The translations under genes and the position numbers were made by a program. Positions 7,503-17,331 of a DNA stretch of 64,000 bases are shown here, piece after piece. The stretch spans positions 1-64,000 of the forward strand of contig ONLL01000021.1 in the NCBI GenBank assembly GCA_900318685.1. Reading direction: 5' to 3'. The notes below the pieces were generated by a model. That model did not search any database. It had not been told where the DNA came from and was given only the letters and a program-made list of their open reading frames with translations. The DNA comes from an uncultured Prevotellaceae bacterium. Lineage in GTDB: Bacteria; Bacteroidota; Bacteroidia; Bacteroidales; Bacteroidaceae. Numbering within the stretch: position 1 is the first letter of the stretch; each line of letters opens with the position of its first letter.

Positions 7503-8618
7503 ATGGCAGAAACAACGAATAGCATTTTGGAAAAGCTCGACGGCCTGGAAAGCCGCTTTGAGGAGGTGTCGACCCTGATTACCGACCCCAATGTGATAGG
7601 CGATCAGCAGCGTTTTGTCAAGCTGACAAAGGAATACAAGGACCTCAGCGACATCATGGATGCCCGCAAGCGATACATAGCCTGTCTGAACGGCATCAAG
7701 GAGGCCAAGGACATCCTGGCCAATGAGGACGACCCTGAGATGAAGGAAATGGCTCGCGAGGAGCTGGCCATGAACGAGGAGCTGCAGCCCAAACTTGAGG
7801 AGGAGATAAAGATAGCCCTGATACCCAAGGATCCGGAGGATGCCAAGAACGTCCAGATGGAGATACGTGCCGGCACGGGTGGCGACGAGGCCTGCCTCTT
7901 CGCAGGTGATCTGTTTAAGATGTACAAGAGCTTCTGCGACTCGAAAGGCTGGCAGTTGAGCGTCACTGATGTCAGCGAGGGTGCCGTGGGTGGCTACAAG
8001 GAGATTGACTTCGCCGTGTCTGGAGTCGACGTCTATGGCACGCTGAAATATGAGAGTGGCGTACACCGTGTGCAGCGTGTGCCTGCCACTGAGACGCAGG
8101 GCCGCATGCACACATCTGCGGCTACTGTCGCTGTGCTGCCTGAGGCCGACAAGTTCGAGGTGCACATCAACGAGGGCGAAATCAAGTGGGACACCTTCCG
8201 CAGCAGTGGTGCAGGTGGACAGAATGTGAACAAGGTGGAGTCGGGCGTGCGTCTGCGCTACATGTGGAAGAACCCCAATACGGGCGAGACGGAGGAGATA
8301 CTCATCGAGTGTACGGAGACGCGCGACCAGCCTAAGAACAAGGAGCGTGCCCTCTCGCGCCTGTACACTTTTATATATGACAAGGAGCACCAGAAGTATG
8401 TCGATGATATAGCCTCACGGCGAAAGACACTCGTCTCGACTGGCGACCGCTCGGCAAAGATCCGTACCTATAACTTCCCTCAGGGCCGCGTGACTGACCA
8501 CCGCATTGGTTTCACCACCCACGACCTGCAGGGATTCCTCGGAGGCGACATCCAGCCCATGATCGATGCGCTGACCGTGGCTGAGAATGCTGAAAGAATG
8601 AAAGAGAGTGAACTATAA
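7503..8618 (+). CDS. prfA: Peptide chain release factor 1
   Basis: This 371-residue factor recognises UAA and UAG stop codons in the ribosomal A site and triggers release of the peptide. The codon-reading motif PAT is at residues 194-196 (as in RF1, not SPF of RF2) and the catalytic GGQ at 238-240, within SSGAGGQNVNK. Length and domain order are normal for RF1. It begins a plus-strand run with pyrF, pgi and a HAD phosphatase: the gap to pyrF is 13 bases and includes an AAAGGAG ribosome binding site. No programmed frameshift is present, as expected for RF1. Confidence 0.97.
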   Translation: MAETTNSILEKLDGLESRFEEVSTLITDPNVIGDQQRFVKLTKEYKDLSDIMDARKRYIACLNGIKEAKDILANEDDPEMKEMAREELAMNEELQPKLEEEIKIALIPKDPEDAKNVQMEIRAGTGGDEACLFAGDLFKMYKSFCDSKGWQLSVTDVSEGAVGGYKEIDFAVSGVDVYGTLKYESGVHRVQRVPATETQGRMHTSAATVAVLPEADKFEVHINEGEIKWDTFRSSGAGGQNVNKVESGVRLRYMWKNPNTGETEEILIECTETRDQPKNKERALSRLYTFIYDKEHQKYVDDIASRRKTLVSTGDRSAKIRTYNFPQGRVTDHRIGFTTHDLQGFLGGDIQPMIDALTVAENAERMKESEL

Positions 8619-8631
8619 ATAAAGGAGAAAC

Positions 8632-9471
8632 ATGAAGCGACAAGAACTGATAGAGCAGATCAGGCAGAAGAGAAGTTTCCTCTGCGTAGGTCTCGATACC
8701 GACCCGAAGAAGATGCCACAATGCATCTTCGACCTGCACGACCCCGTGTTTGAGTTCAATAAAGCCATCATCGACGCTACGGCTCCCTACTGCGTGGCCT
8801 ATAAGCCCAACCTGGCCTTCTACGAAGCCTATGGACTGAAAGGCATGGAGAGCTTCGTCAAGACGGTGAAGTACCTGAAGGAGAAGCATCCCCACCACCT
8901 CATCATAGCCGATGCCAAGCGTGGCGACATTGGCAACACCAGCCAGATGTATGCGCGTACCTTCTTCGAGGAGTATGATGTCGATGCGCTGACCGTTGCC
9001 CCCTACATGGGCGAGGACTCAGTGACGCCGTTCCTCCAGTACGAGGGCAAGTGGGTCATCCTGCTGGCACTGACCTCGAACAAGGGAAGCCAGGACTTCC
9101 AGATGACCGTGTCAATGTCGCCAGAGCCTGAGCATCTCTTTGAGAAAGTGCTGCGTGTCAGCCAGCAATGGGGCAACGACGAGAACATGATGTATGTAGT
9201 AGGTGCGACACAGGGCCGTCTGTTCGAGGACGTTCGCCGCATGGCTCCCCGTCATTTCCTCCTCGTACCAGGCGTAGGAGCACAGGGAGGATCGCTGGAA
9301 GAGGTCTGCAAGTATGGCATGAACGAAGACTGCGGCTTGCTGGTGAACTCGTCACGCGGCATCATCTATGCCTCACAGGACGATCATTTTGCTGAGATCG
9401 CAGGCAACAAGGCCCGTGAGCTACAACAGCAGATGGACGAGATGCTGACCACCTACGGCAGCTTGAAATGA
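8632..9471 (+). CDS. pyrF: Orotidine 5'-phosphate decarboxylase
   Basis: This 279-residue cytoplasmic enzyme makes UMP from OMP, the last step of de novo pyrimidine synthesis. The catalytic [10 protein letters not shown] motif is at residues 94-103, with Lys96 the proton donor, and LDTD at 21-24 is a substrate-contacting segment. The length and motif fit the longer subfamily-2 enzymes. The start is supported by AAAGGAG. It sits between prfA and pgi in one transcript; no other pyr genes are close. Confidence 0.96.
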   Translation: MKRQELIEQIRQKRSFLCVGLDTDPKKMPQCIFDLHDPVFEFNKAIIDATAPYCVAYKPNLAFYEAYGLKGMESFVKTVKYLKEKHPHHLIIADAKRGDIGNTSQMYARTFFEEYDVDALTVAPYMGEDSVTPFLQYEGKWVILLALTSNKGSQDFQMTVSMSPEPEHLFEKVLRVSQQWGNDENMMYVVGATQGRLFEDVRRMAPRHFLLVPGVGAQGGSLEEVCKYGMNEDCGLLVNSSRGIIYASQDDHFAEIAGNKARELQQQMDEMLTTYGSLK

Positions 9472-9506
9472 TAGAAGTTAAACGACAAATAACTAATTTG
9501 AAAACA

Positions 9507-10862
9507 ATGAAGAATATCAGTTTAGACATCACAAAGGCCGTCTGTTTCCTTCAGGCTGGCGCTGTGGAGGCTTTCGAGCCCCAAGTGAAGGCTGCACAAG
9601 AGGCCTTGGAGAATGGCACTTGCCCAGGTAACGACTTCTTAGGCTGGCTGCATCTGCCAACAGAGATCACCCCTGAATTCATCGACGAGATTCAGGCAAC
9701 GGCAAAAGTGCTGCGCGAGAATTGCGAAGCCGTTGTCGTAGCAGGCATCGGTGGCAGCTATCTGGGTGCCCGTGCCGTCATCGAAGCCCTGAGCAATTCA
9801 TTCGGATGGCTCATCCAGGACAAGCAGAACCCCACGATTCTCTTCGCTGGCAACAACATCGGCGAGGATTATCTCTCGGAGCTAACGGAGTATCTGAAAG
9901 ACAAGAAATTCGGCGTCATCAACATTTCGAAGAGCGGAACCACTACTGAGACCGCCCTTACCTTCCGTCTGCTGAAGAAACAGTGCGAAGCCCAGCGTGG
10001 CAAGGATGAGGCAAGGAAGGTCATCGTGGCTGTCACAGATGCCAAGCGTGGCGCTGCACGCACCTGTGCCGACAAGGAGGGCTATAAGAGCTTCATCATC
10101 CCCGACAACGTGGGCGGACGTTTCTCCGTGCTCACTCCAGTGGGTCTGCTCCCCATTGCATGTGCCGGCTTCGACATCAAGGCCCTTGTGGAAGGTGCCC
10201 AGCAGATGGAGAAAGCCTGTGGCAAGGACGTTCCCTACAGCGAGAACCTCGCTGCTCAGTATGCTGCCGTACGCAATGGCCTCTACCAGGCAGGCAAGAA
10301 GATCGAAATCATGGTGAACTACCAGCCCAAGCTGCACTTCATGTCGGAGTGGTGGAAACAGCTTTACGGCGAGAGCGAGGGCAAGGACAAGAAGGGTATC
10401 TTCCCTGCCAGCGTCGACTTCACTACCGACCTTCACTCGATGGGTCAGTGGATTCAGGATGGCGAGCGCACCATCTTCGAGACTGTCATCAGCATCGAGG
10501 AGCCTGAGAAGAAACTGCTCTTCCCTGAGGATGAGGAGAACCTCGACGGCCTGAACTTCCTCGCTGGCAAGCGTGTGGACGAAGTGAACAAGATGGCCGA
10601 GCTGGGCACACGTCTGGCACACGTCGACGGTGGTGTACCCAACATCCGCATCAGCGTGCCCAAGCTGAACGAATTCTACATCGGACAGCTCATCTACTTC
10701 TTCGAGATCGGCTGTGGCATCAGCGGCAACGTGCTGGGTGTGAACCCCTTCAACCAGCCTGGCGTGGAAGCCTATAAGAAGAATATGTTTGCCCTGCTCG
10801 ACAAGCCTGGCTTTGAGGCTGAGTCGAAAGCCATCAAAGTGAGGCTGCAGAAAGAAGCATAG
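9507..10862 (+). CDS. pgi: Glucose-6-phosphate isomerase
   Basis: This 451-residue cytoplasmic enzyme interconverts glucose 6-phosphate and fructose 6-phosphate. Visible motifs are [11 protein letters not shown] in the sugar-phosphate site, [10 protein letters not shown] (serine loop), the [12 protein letters not shown] signature, and [18 protein letters not shown] near the catalytic residues. I chose the ATG at 9507 ([12 protein letters not shown]), the usual N-terminus; an in-frame ATG at 9468 overlapping the pyrF stop would add 13 unlikely residues. The HAD gene follows with no gap. The window also contains pfkA (48795), the next glycolytic step. Confidence 0.96.
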   Translation: MKNISLDITKAVCFLQAGAVEAFEPQVKAAQEALENGTCPGNDFLGWLHLPTEITPEFIDEIQATAKVLRENCEAVVVAGIGGSYLGARAVIEALSNSFGWLIQDKQNPTILFAGNNIGEDYLSELTEYLKDKKFGVINISKSGTTTETALTFRLLKKQCEAQRGKDEARKVIVAVTDAKRGAARTCADKEGYKSFIIPDNVGGRFSVLTPVGLLPIACAGFDIKALVEGAQQMEKACGKDVPYSENLAAQYAAVRNGLYQAGKKIEIMVNYQPKLHFMSEWWKQLYGESEGKDKKGIFPASVDFTTDLHSMGQWIQDGERTIFETVISIEEPEKKLLFPEDEENLDGLNFLAGKRVDEVNKMAELGTRLAHVDGGVPNIRISVPKLNEFYIGQLIYFFEIGCGISGNVLGVNPFNQPGVEAYKKNMFALLDKPGFEAESKAIKVRLQKEA

Positions 10863-11615
10863 ATGGAGCAGAAAATCAGACATTATCTGAAGAAGCACGG
10901 CTTTGAGGCTTTCACGCCCAAAGCTGTGCTTTTCGACATGGATGGCGTGCTCTACAACTCCATGCCCAATCATGCCGTAGCCTGGCACAACGCAATGGCG
11001 AAGTTTGGCATCGAGATGACTCACGAAGATGCCTATGCCACAGAGGGACAACGCGGCGTGGACACCATCCGCCAGATGGTGAAGCTGCAGCAGGGACGTG
11101 ACATCAGCCAGGAGGAAGCACAGGAGATGTACAACGAGAAGACACGTCTGTTTCATGCCATGCCCAAGCCACGCATCATGTACGGTACGCTCAAGCTGAT
11201 GGAAAAAATCAGCCGTTCGGGCCTGAAAATTGGCGTTGTGACGGGCAGCGGACAACTGCCTCTCATCCAACGGCTGATGCGTGACTTTGGCAAATACCTC
11301 GACAGAGATCACATCGTAACGGCTTATGACGTGAAACGAGGAAAGCCACAACCCGACCCCTACCTCATGGGAATGAAAAAGGCAGGAGGGCTGCAGCCTT
11401 GGGAGACTATCGTCATTGAGAATGCCCCATTGGGCGTAGAGGCTGCCGTTGCTGCTCAGGCATTCACCGTCTGTGTCAACACAGGCAACCTGCCCAATAA
11501 GATTTTTGTGGATAAGGGGGCCGATGTCATCATCAGCAAAATGTCGGCGCTAAGCAGCCAGTGGCCTCACTTGTTCGAAAACGAGCCACTGGCCAGCAAC
11601 CTTTCTGAAGACTGA
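10863..11615 (+). CDS. HAD-family hydrolase (beta-phosphoglucomutase-like)
   Basis: This 250-residue HAD superfamily subfamily IA protein has motif I LFDMDGVLYNS with Asp25 and Asp27, motif II around VVTGSG, Lys in the KRGKPQPDPYL segment, and motif IV in VIENAPLGVEAA. It probably removes or transfers phosphate on a small sugar or nucleotide phosphate; the exact substrate cannot be told. Its ATG directly follows the pgi stop codon, so it may act on sugar phosphates or clear by-products of that pathway (inference). It converges on the minus-strand lipoprotein gene with a 6-base gap. Confidence 0.85.
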   Translation: MEQKIRHYLKKHGFEAFTPKAVLFDMDGVLYNSMPNHAVAWHNAMAKFGIEMTHEDAYATEGQRGVDTIRQMVKLQQGRDISQEEAQEMYNEKTRLFHAMPKPRIMYGTLKLMEKISRSGLKIGVVTGSGQLPLIQRLMRDFGKYLDRDHIVTAYDVKRGKPQPDPYLMGMKKAGGLQPWETIVIENAPLGVEAAVAAQAFTVCVNTGNLPNKIFVDKGADVIISKMSALSSQWPHLFENEPLASNLSED

Positions 11616-11621
11616 CAACAG

Positions 11622-12182
11622 CTATTGCTTATCCATCTCTATCAGATCGTCACGATCGTCATAGGAGAACCGCTGAATAGAGATATTTCTTTGTGGATCA
11701 ATAGAAAGCATCAGCTCAACAGCTTCATCATCCCCAGCGTCAGGATAGTTCAGCCAAGCGATGAACGACAGGGCAGAGCTATCGGCCTGAAGGAAGCTCA
11801 TTCCCTGCAGAATAGCCTTATCTCGATATTCCGGCGAAAGCCAGTTGGCAAACGACGCCTTCGTAAACCGATGGCTATAGAACAGCGAACTATCGGCACG
11901 CGCCACCTCCAGGAGAATGGAGTTATCGATGTATTTCTGACCGTTGGAGTTGGACACCATAGGCAGAGAGTCGACAGCATGACGCGCAATCTTAACGGTA
12001 TAGCTGCGACCATCCACCCAGTTCACATTCTGAACGTCGTTTACTGCCCCCATCGAAATGGGAGCAGTTGGCTTAGGCACCTCATAATCCGTAGTGATGA
12101 TAGTGGAATTGTCGGTTTTCTTGTCCTTACAGCCAGCAACGGCCATCAGGCACACCGTCAATATTAAAACCAAGCGTCTCAT
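11622..12182 (-). CDS. Lipoprotein, possibly DUF4738-like
   Basis: This 186-residue protein begins MRRLVLILTVCLMAVAGCKDKK, a signal peptide with a lipobox (VAGC) and Cys18 as the likely lipidated residue. The mature part contains GRSYTVKIARH and a C-terminal beta-rich region, vaguely like the DUF4738 lipoproteins of Prevotella; that assignment is uncertain. It lies 13 bases downstream of rho on the same strand and is probably co-transcribed. Its function is unknown. Confidence 0.75.
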   Translation of the reverse strand: MRRLVLILTVCLMAVAGCKDKKTDNSTIITTDYEVPKPTAPISMGAVNDVQNVNWVDGRSYTVKIARHAVDSLPMVSNSNGQKYIDNSILLEVARADSSLFYSHRFTKASFANWLSPEYRDKAILQGMSFLQADSSALSFIAWLNYPDAGDDEAVELMLSIDPQRNISIQRFSYDDRDDLIEMDKQ

Positions 12183-12195
12183 ATCACTGTATCAC

Positions 12196-14136
12196 TTATC
12201 CGTTCATCGACATGAGGAACTCCTCGTTGTTCAAGCTTCGAACCAGTCTGTCGTAAACCGTATTCATAGCCTCGATCGGGTTCATCTCAGCAATGAACTT
12301 GCGGATAATCCACATACGGTTGAGCGTGGTCTGATCCTGCAGGAGATCGTCACGGCGCGTACTTGACTGAACGAGGTTCATCGATGGGAATATACGCTTA
12401 TTCGACAGCATGCGGTCGAGCTGAATCTCAGAGTTACCCGTACCCTTGAACTCTTCGAAGATCACCTCATCCATCTTCGAACCCGTATCGACAAGAGCTG
12501 TAGCGATAATGGTCAGCGAGCCGCCATTCTCTATCTTTCGGGCAGCGCCGAAGAAGCGCTTGGGCTTTTGCAATGCATTGGCATCGACACCACCAGTAAG
12601 CACCTTGCCACTGGCAGGCGAAACCGTGTTATAAGCACGAGCCAGACGTGTGATGGAGTCAAGGAAAATAACGACATCATGTCCGCATTCCACCATTCTC
12701 TTGGCTTTCTCAAGCACGATACCTGCTATCTTCACATGACGGTCGGCTGGCTCGTCGAAAGTAGAGGCGATCACCTCGGCATTCACCGTGCGGCTCATAT
12801 CGGTCACCTCCTCAGGACGCTCATCGATGAGAAGCATCATGATATAGGCTTCAGGATGATTGGCAGCGATGGCGTTGGCTATGTCTTTCATGAGAATCGT
12901 CTTACCGGTCTTTGGCTGTGCCACGATGAGTGCACGCTGTCCCTTGCCTATGGGGGCGAAGAGATCGACAATACGTGTCGAAGGATTGGTGGTGGAAGGA
13001 TCGCCGCAAAGGATGAACTTCTCTTCAGGGAAGAGAGGAGTCAGGTGCTCAAAGCTGACACGATCGCGCACCTCCGACGGATTGCGCCCATTGATGGAAT
13101 GTACGGTCGACATGGCAAAATACTTCTCATTGTCATGGGGAGGACGCACTGAGCAGTCAACCACGTCGCCAGTCTTCAGCGAGTATTTCTTGATCTGCTG
13201 TGACGACACATAGATATCATCGGGCGACGACAGATAGTTGTAGTCACTGGAACGAAGGAAGCCATAGCCATCCTGAAGAATTTCGAGCACGCCATTACCA
13301 GTGATGATATCGGAGAAATCATAGTTTACATTGTTAATGGGCTGCTGCACGGGCTGATAGACAGGATCGGGCTGGCGGGCAACCACAGGACGATCGAACA
13401 TGTCAAGCGTGGGAATGGCTGCCTGATCCTCGATGGGAAGGTCGACAACGGTAATGAAATCGGTGCCGTCGCCTGGATCGTCCATCCACACGTCATCCTC
13501 CTCATAATAGTCATCGTCACGCATCTCCTCTGGATCCACTTCCTCCTGATCTTCGCTGTGATGCGACATCTTCTCCTGAAGTTTTTCAAACATCTCAGGA
13601 TCGGGAGCCTCTTCAGGCTCTATCGGCTGAATGGCGGCCTCAGGAACGGCCTCTTCCACAGCGACAGGCTCAGCCGGTTCTTCCACCTCCTGCTCTTTCT
13701 TGGCAGCTTCTGCTGCGGCAATAGCTGCCAGCTCTGCCTTCGATTTCCTGCCACGATGCTTGGGGAAAGCTGCCAACGGGTCGGCAGCATCTGATTCAAC
13801 CTTCGTCTTCTTTCCTTTTTTCTTCTCTTCTTCAGGCAACTCAGGGAAAAGCGTCGGAGCCTCTACGGCCTTGCCCTTTGGGGCTTTCGTGTCGTAGTTC
13901 TCGCCTTCCTTGCCTTTGACGGAATACACATGGTCGGTATCTTTCTTCGCTATACGAGTACGCTTACGCTTGGTTGACGATGCCTCTGTGGCAGCACTCT
14001 CAATAGCAGCTTTGTCCAAGATATCATAGATGACCTTCTCCAGATCATCATTCTGAGAAACCTTCACGCCCAACTGTTCTGCAACAGACAGCAACTGGGC
14101 AACTTCCATTTGTTCAAGTTGTTCTTTAGTATACAT
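12196..14136 (-). CDS. rho: Transcription termination factor Rho with disordered N-terminal insertion
   Basis: This 646-residue protein is an ATP-driven hexameric RNA helicase that ends transcription. The N-terminal Rho helix-bundle (1-42) is followed by a long low-complexity segment (about 45-265) rich in Lys, Glu, Ala and Pro, then Asp/Glu. After it come the cold-shock-like RNA-binding domain ([16 protein letters not shown]) and the ATPase with P-loop [21 protein letters not shown] and [14 protein letters not shown]. coli Rho is about 420 residues, so the insertion explains the excess; such insertions are known in Bacteroidetes Rho and have been linked to phase separation. A hairpin lies in its leader (14189-14209). 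Confidence 0.96.
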   Translation of the reverse strand: MYTKEQLEQMEVAQLLSVAEQLGVKVSQNDDLEKVIYDILDKAAIESAATEASSTKRKRTRIAKKDTDHVYSVKGKEGENYDTKAPKGKAVEAPTLFPELPEEEKKKGKKTKVESDAADPLAAFPKHRGRKSKAELAAIAAAEAAKKEQEVEEPAEPVAVEEAVPEAAIQPIEPEEAPDPEMFEKLQEKMSHHSEDQEEVDPEEMRDDDYYEEDDVWMDDPGDGTDFITVVDLPIEDQAAIPTLDMFDRPVVARQPDPVYQPVQQPINNVNYDFSDIITGNGVLEILQDGYGFLRSSDYNYLSSPDDIYVSSQQIKKYSLKTGDVVDCSVRPPHDNEKYFAMSTVHSINGRNPSEVRDRVSFEHLTPLFPEEKFILCGDPSTTNPSTRIVDLFAPIGKGQRALIVAQPKTGKTILMKDIANAIAANHPEAYIMMLLIDERPEEVTDMSRTVNAEVIASTFDEPADRHVKIAGIVLEKAKRMVECGHDVVIFLDSITRLARAYNTVSPASGKVLTGGVDANALQKPKRFFGAARKIENGGSLTIIATALVDTGSKMDEVIFEEFKGTGNSEIQLDRMLSNKRIFPSMNLVQSSTRRDDLLQDQTTLNRMWIIRKFIAEMNPIEAMNTVYDRLVRSLNNEEFLMSMNG

Positions 14137-14188
14137 AAAAATCGGTATAACCTTAATTTGGTCTTCAAATACTGAATTGTGATTGAAT

Positions 14189-14209
14189 ACGCTTCACGAA
14201 CGGAAGCGT
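14189..14209 (-). promoter_or_regulatory. Hairpin in the rho leader
   Basis: ACGCTTC and GAAGCGT pair around a 7-base loop. On the plus strand it is followed by CTTTTT and would look like an intrinsic terminator, but no plus-strand gene precedes it. On the minus strand it lies in the rho 5' leader about 50 bases before the start, where it could take part in rho autoregulation. Confidence 0.5.
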
Positions 14210-14226
14210 CTTTTTGAAATCGGATG

Positions 14227-14234
14227 CAAAATTA
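14227..14234 (-). promoter_or_regulatory. -7 box (TAATTTTG) for rho
   Basis: TAATTTTG-CA on the minus strand lies about 90 bases upstream of the rho start codon, which gives the leader its hairpin. Confidence 0.55.
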
Positions 14235-14341
14235 GTCATTTAATCCGAGAATTGAGCCTCAGAAACGATAATTATTTGCCGCTTTGTGTTTTTTTAACAA
14301 AAGACAGCGACGTATATGCAGGAATAAATGCTGCCTTTTAT

Positions 14342-14372
14342 TTGTTTTTTTCAATCCTTATTCGTAACTTTG
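14342..14372 (+). promoter_or_regulatory. Promoter for ruvC
   Basis: TTG at 14342-14344 and TTCG-TAACTTTG-CA (box at 14365-14372) have 20 bases between them. The ruvC ATG at 14383 is 10 bases past the box, so the leader is only a few bases long. Confidence 0.7.
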
Positions 14373-14382
14373 CACGCTGTTT

Positions 14383-15012
14383 ATGGAAAAGATCATACTG
14401 GGCATTGACCCTGGAACAAACATCATGGGCTACGGTGTGCTGAAAGTGACCAGCGGACCGTCGACATCACGCCGTCCAAGCCAGCAAGTGGAGATGATGA
14501 CTATGGGAATCATCGATTTGCGAAAGTTTGAGGACGCCTACCTGAAGCTGGGCCACATCTTCGAGCGAGTGACAGGCATCATACAATCCTTCCTGCCTGA
14601 CGAAATGGCTATCGAAGCTCCCTTCTTCGGAAAAAATGTTCAGTCGATGCTCAAGCTGGGTCGCGCCCAGGGAGTAGCCATCGCAGCTGCGATAGAGCGT
14701 GGAGTGCCCATCCATGAATATGCCCCGATGAAAATCAAGATGGCACTCACTGGCAACGGCAGTGCTTCCAAGGAGCAAGTGGCAGGCATGCTGCAACGGC
14801 TGATGAAAATTCCACAGGAAGAGATGAGCCGTTTCATGGATGCCACCGATGCCCTCGCTGCAGCCTATTGCCACTATCTGCAGATGGGCCGTCCCAACTC
14901 TGATGCGCCTCACTATCGCGGATGGAAAGACTTTATGAACAAAAATCAGCAGAAGATATGGACTCCCAAGAAACCCAAAGACAAGGACGAGTCATCGTCG
15001 TCGCAGGACTGA
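14383..15012 (+). CDS. ruvC: Crossover junction endodeoxyribonuclease RuvC
   Basis: This 209-residue enzyme cuts Holliday junctions during recombination and repair, together with RuvAB. The four acidic catalytic residues expected for RuvC are visible: Asp9 in GIDPGT, Glu78 in AIEAPFF, and Asp153 and Asp156 in MDATDALA. The C-terminus is longer than in E. coli (173 residues) and ends in a Lys- and Ser-rich tail, [13 protein letters not shown]. The tail coding region overlaps the start of the following ABC-ATPase gene. ruvA and ruvB are not nearby. Confidence 0.95.
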   Translation: MEKIILGIDPGTNIMGYGVLKVTSGPSTSRRPSQQVEMMTMGIIDLRKFEDAYLKLGHIFERVTGIIQSFLPDEMAIEAPFFGKNVQSMLKLGRAQGVAIAAAIERGVPIHEYAPMKIKMALTGNGSASKEQVAGMLQRLMKIPQEEMSRFMDATDALAAAYCHYLQMGRPNSDAPHYRGWKDFMNKNQQKIWTPKKPKDKDESSSSQD

Positions 15013-16253
15013 ATGCCAGTGGCAAGACAACGCTATTGGAGAAACTACGACGCGAGATGAAGAGCGACAGCGTACGCTATGTGGCTTTCTGCGACACGTA
15101 CGGCACTTCCACCGACCGCAGCTACTACCTTCAGCAGCGCTGGAATCAGCACGACATCGATGAGGAGACGCCTCTTGTAGGAGCCGCTCTGGAGCGTTCA
15201 TTCATTATGTCGGGTCCTGACACGCCCCAGCGTCGCCAACACCAGCAGTATCTGTATGAACTGACTGGTATGAGTCCTCTGCTCGACAAATACGTCATCA
15301 CACTATCCAGCGGCGAACTGCGCAAGATGCAGCTGGTGAAGACACTCATGGCACATCCCTCAGTGCTTATTCTCGACAATCCTTTTATCGGCCTTGACAT
15401 ACATGCGCGTCAGATGCTCAGCGATCAGCTTCTGATGCTGCGCAACCAGGGAATGGTCATATACCTCGCTATCTCACGACCAGGCGAGATACCATCCTAC
15501 GCCGATGAGATCATTTGGACAACGTCGCAGTCATCTTTCATCGAGACAGCAATACCTGTCACTGTTCCAAAGCCTGGCGACAATCCTTCATCCCCCAACC
15601 CTGTCGTCGAGTTCCGAGATGTCAGCATCCGCTATGGACAGCGCACCATTCTCAAAAAACTGTCATGGACCGTCAACGAAGGTGAGCACTGGGCTCTGTC
15701 GGGACGTAACGGCAGCGGGAAGTCGACCCTCCTTTCACTCATCTGCGGCGACAATCCCCAGGCCTATGCTTGCAATATTTCGCTCTTCGGACGTCAGCGA
15801 GGAAGCGGCGAAAGCATCTGGGAAATCAAAAGGCGCATAGGTTACGTCTCTCCCGAACTGCATCGCTCCTACCTGCGCAACCTGCCCGTCATCAGTATCA
15901 TCGCCAGCGGACTGAAGGACACAGTAGGCCTATACTCCAAGTATAACGAGCAGGAGAAGAACCAATGTATACAATGGATGCAACGATTTGACATCAAAGA
16001 ACTTGCCTATCGTTCGTTCATGGAAATATCTAGCGGTGAACAGCGACTGGCTCTCGTTTGCCGGGCATTTGTCAAGAACCCCGACCTGCTCATCCTCGAC
16101 GAACCCATGCATGGACTGGACCTGAAACGTCAACAGCTGACAAAGGACATCATAGATGAATATTGCACCCAACCCTGCAAGACACTTATCATGGTGACGC
16201 ATTACAAAGAAGAACTGCCCACCTGCATCGACCATAATATAAATCTAGAATAG
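14958..16253 (+). CDS. Tandem ABC ATPase (ModF/PhrA-like)
   Basis: This 431-residue soluble protein has two ABC ATPase domains and no membrane segment. Domain 1 has P-loop GLNASGKTT, signature [10 protein letters not shown] and Walker [13 protein letters not shown]; domain 2 has GRNGSGKST (about residue 250), [10 protein letters not shown] and [12 protein letters not shown]. This arrangement resembles ModF/PhrA ATPases, whose role is unclear (molybdate-related or repair-related). The gene overlaps the end of ruvC by 55 bases in another frame. An ATG at 14922 is an alternative start; I prefer 14958 because it leaves a short lead into the first beta strand ([13 protein letters not shown]). No permease is adjacent. 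Confidence 0.82.
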   Translation: MDSQETQRQGRVIVVAGLNASGKTTLLEKLRREMKSDSVRYVAFCDTYGTSTDRSYYLQQRWNQHDIDEETPLVGAALERSFIMSGPDTPQRRQHQQYLYELTGMSPLLDKYVITLSSGELRKMQLVKTLMAHPSVLILDNPFIGLDIHARQMLSDQLLMLRNQGMVIYLAISRPGEIPSYADEIIWTTSQSSFIETAIPVTVPKPGDNPSSPNPVVEFRDVSIRYGQRTILKKLSWTVNEGEHWALSGRNGSGKSTLLSLICGDNPQAYACNISLFGRQRGSGESIWEIKRRIGYVSPELHRSYLRNLPVISIIASGLKDTVGLYSKYNEQEKNQCIQWMQRFDIKELAYRSFMEISSGEQRLALVCRAFVKNPDLLILDEPMHGLDLKRQQLTKDIIDEYCTQPCKTLIMVTHYKEELPTCIDHNINLE

Positions 16254-16290
16254 CGTATATTTTTGGATTTTTTAACGAAAAAAGTCAGAA

Positions 16291-16357
16291 GTACGCGTAC
16301 AACTTATTGATATTTTTCGTAACTTTGCAGCACATTTAAGGGATAATATACGTATAT
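16291..16357 (+). promoter_or_regulatory. Promoter region of the major sigma factor, with two palindromes
   Basis: TAACTTTG lies at 16320-16327, preceded by TTCG and followed by CA. A perfect palindrome GTACGCGTAC (16291-16300) lies where the -33 region would be, and another, ATATACGTATAT (16346-16357), lies in the leader. A clear -33 TTG at normal spacing is missing, which would suit an activator-dependent or autoregulated promoter (inference). Confidence 0.55.
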
Positions 16358-16404
16358 TGCTAAAATTCAGGCGTTTAAGCCATATTTTTAAAGAAGAAGT
16401 AAAG

Positions 16405-17277
16405 ATGAGACAACTTAAGATTCAGAAAAGTATCACCAATCGTTCGAGCGAAGCACTCGACAAGTACCTTGTAGAAATCGGGCGTGCCCCCCTCATCAGC
16501 ATTGACGAGGAGATCGAGCTCGCTCAGAAGATTCGTAAAGGTGGCCTTGAGGGAGAGCGTGCCAAGGACAAGCTCGTGACGGCCAACCTTCGTTTCGTAG
16601 TGTCAGTAGCCAAGCAGTATCAGCATCAGGGCCTGACACTCACCGACCTTATTGACGAAGGCAATATCGGTCTGATCAAGGCTGCCCAGAAATTCGACGA
16701 GACGCGTGGTTTCAAATTCATCTCGTATGCTGTCTGGTGGATTCGCCAGAGCATTCTGCAGGCTATCGCCGAGCAGAGCCGCATCGTGCGTCTGCCTCTG
16801 AATCAAGTTGGCTCACTCAATAAGATCAGCCATGAGATCAACAAGTTCGAGCAGGAGAATCAGCGTCACCCCTCTGTGAGTGAGCTTGCTGAGGTCACTG
16901 ATATGGACGAGGAGAAGATTGGGCAGTCGATGATGGCCGATGGTCATCACGTGAGCATCGACGCTCCGTTCCAGGATGGTGAGGACAACTGCATGCTCGA
17001 TGTGATGGCCTCTGGCGAAGATTCCCGTACTGATCGCCAGGTCGACCATGAGTCGATGGCTCAGGAGCTGAACACCGTCCTGACGAAGGTGCTGAAGGAG
17101 CGCGAGATCACCATCATCCGCGAGTGCTTTGGCATTGGCTGCCACGAAAAGGGTCTCGAGGAGATTGGCGACCAGCTAGGTCTGACCCGTGAGCGTGTGC
17201 GCCAGATTCGCGAGAAGAGCATTGCCAAGCTTCGTGACTCCGGCAATGCCCGTATCCTGATGAAATATCTGGGGTGA
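16405..17277 (+). CDS. rpoD: Major RNA polymerase sigma factor (RpoD/SigA, short Bacteroidetes form)
   Basis: This 290-residue primary sigma factor directs core RNA polymerase to housekeeping promoters. Region 1.2 (LDKYLVEIGRAPLISIDEE), region 2 (NLRFVVSVAKQYQ, LIDEGNIGLIKAA, RGFKFISYAVWWIRQSI), region 3 and region 4 (GLTRERVRQIREKSIAKLR) are all present. Region 1.1 is absent, as usual in Bacteroidetes. I start at ATG 16405 (MRQLKIQKSITNRSSEALDK), the normal N-terminus, preceded by AAGAAGAAG; an in-frame upstream extension to 16357 lies in the leader. trmD follows after a gap filled entirely by a heptamer repeat. Confidence 0.96.
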   Translation: MRQLKIQKSITNRSSEALDKYLVEIGRAPLISIDEEIELAQKIRKGGLEGERAKDKLVTANLRFVVSVAKQYQHQGLTLTDLIDEGNIGLIKAAQKFDETRGFKFISYAVWWIRQSILQAIAEQSRIVRLPLNQVGSLNKISHEINKFEQENQRHPSVSELAEVTDMDEEKIGQSMMADGHHVSIDAPFQDGEDNCMLDVMASGEDSRTDRQVDHESMAQELNTVLTKVLKEREITIIRECFGIGCHEKGLEEIGDQLGLTRERVRQIREKSIAKLRDSGNARILMKYLG

Positions 17278-17331
17278 TTTGAGATTTGAGGATAGAGATT
17301 TGAGGATTGAGATTTAAAAATTGAGAATTGA
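17276..17331. repeat. Heptamer tandem repeat, 8 units, spanning sigma-factor stop and trmD start
   Basis: Eight strict 7-base units: GATTTGA, GATTTGA, GGATAGA, GATTTGA, GGATTGA, GATTTAA, AAATTGA, GAATTGA. The first unit overlaps the TGA stop of the sigma gene and the last two contain the TTG start and second codon of trmD. Confidence 0.92.
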
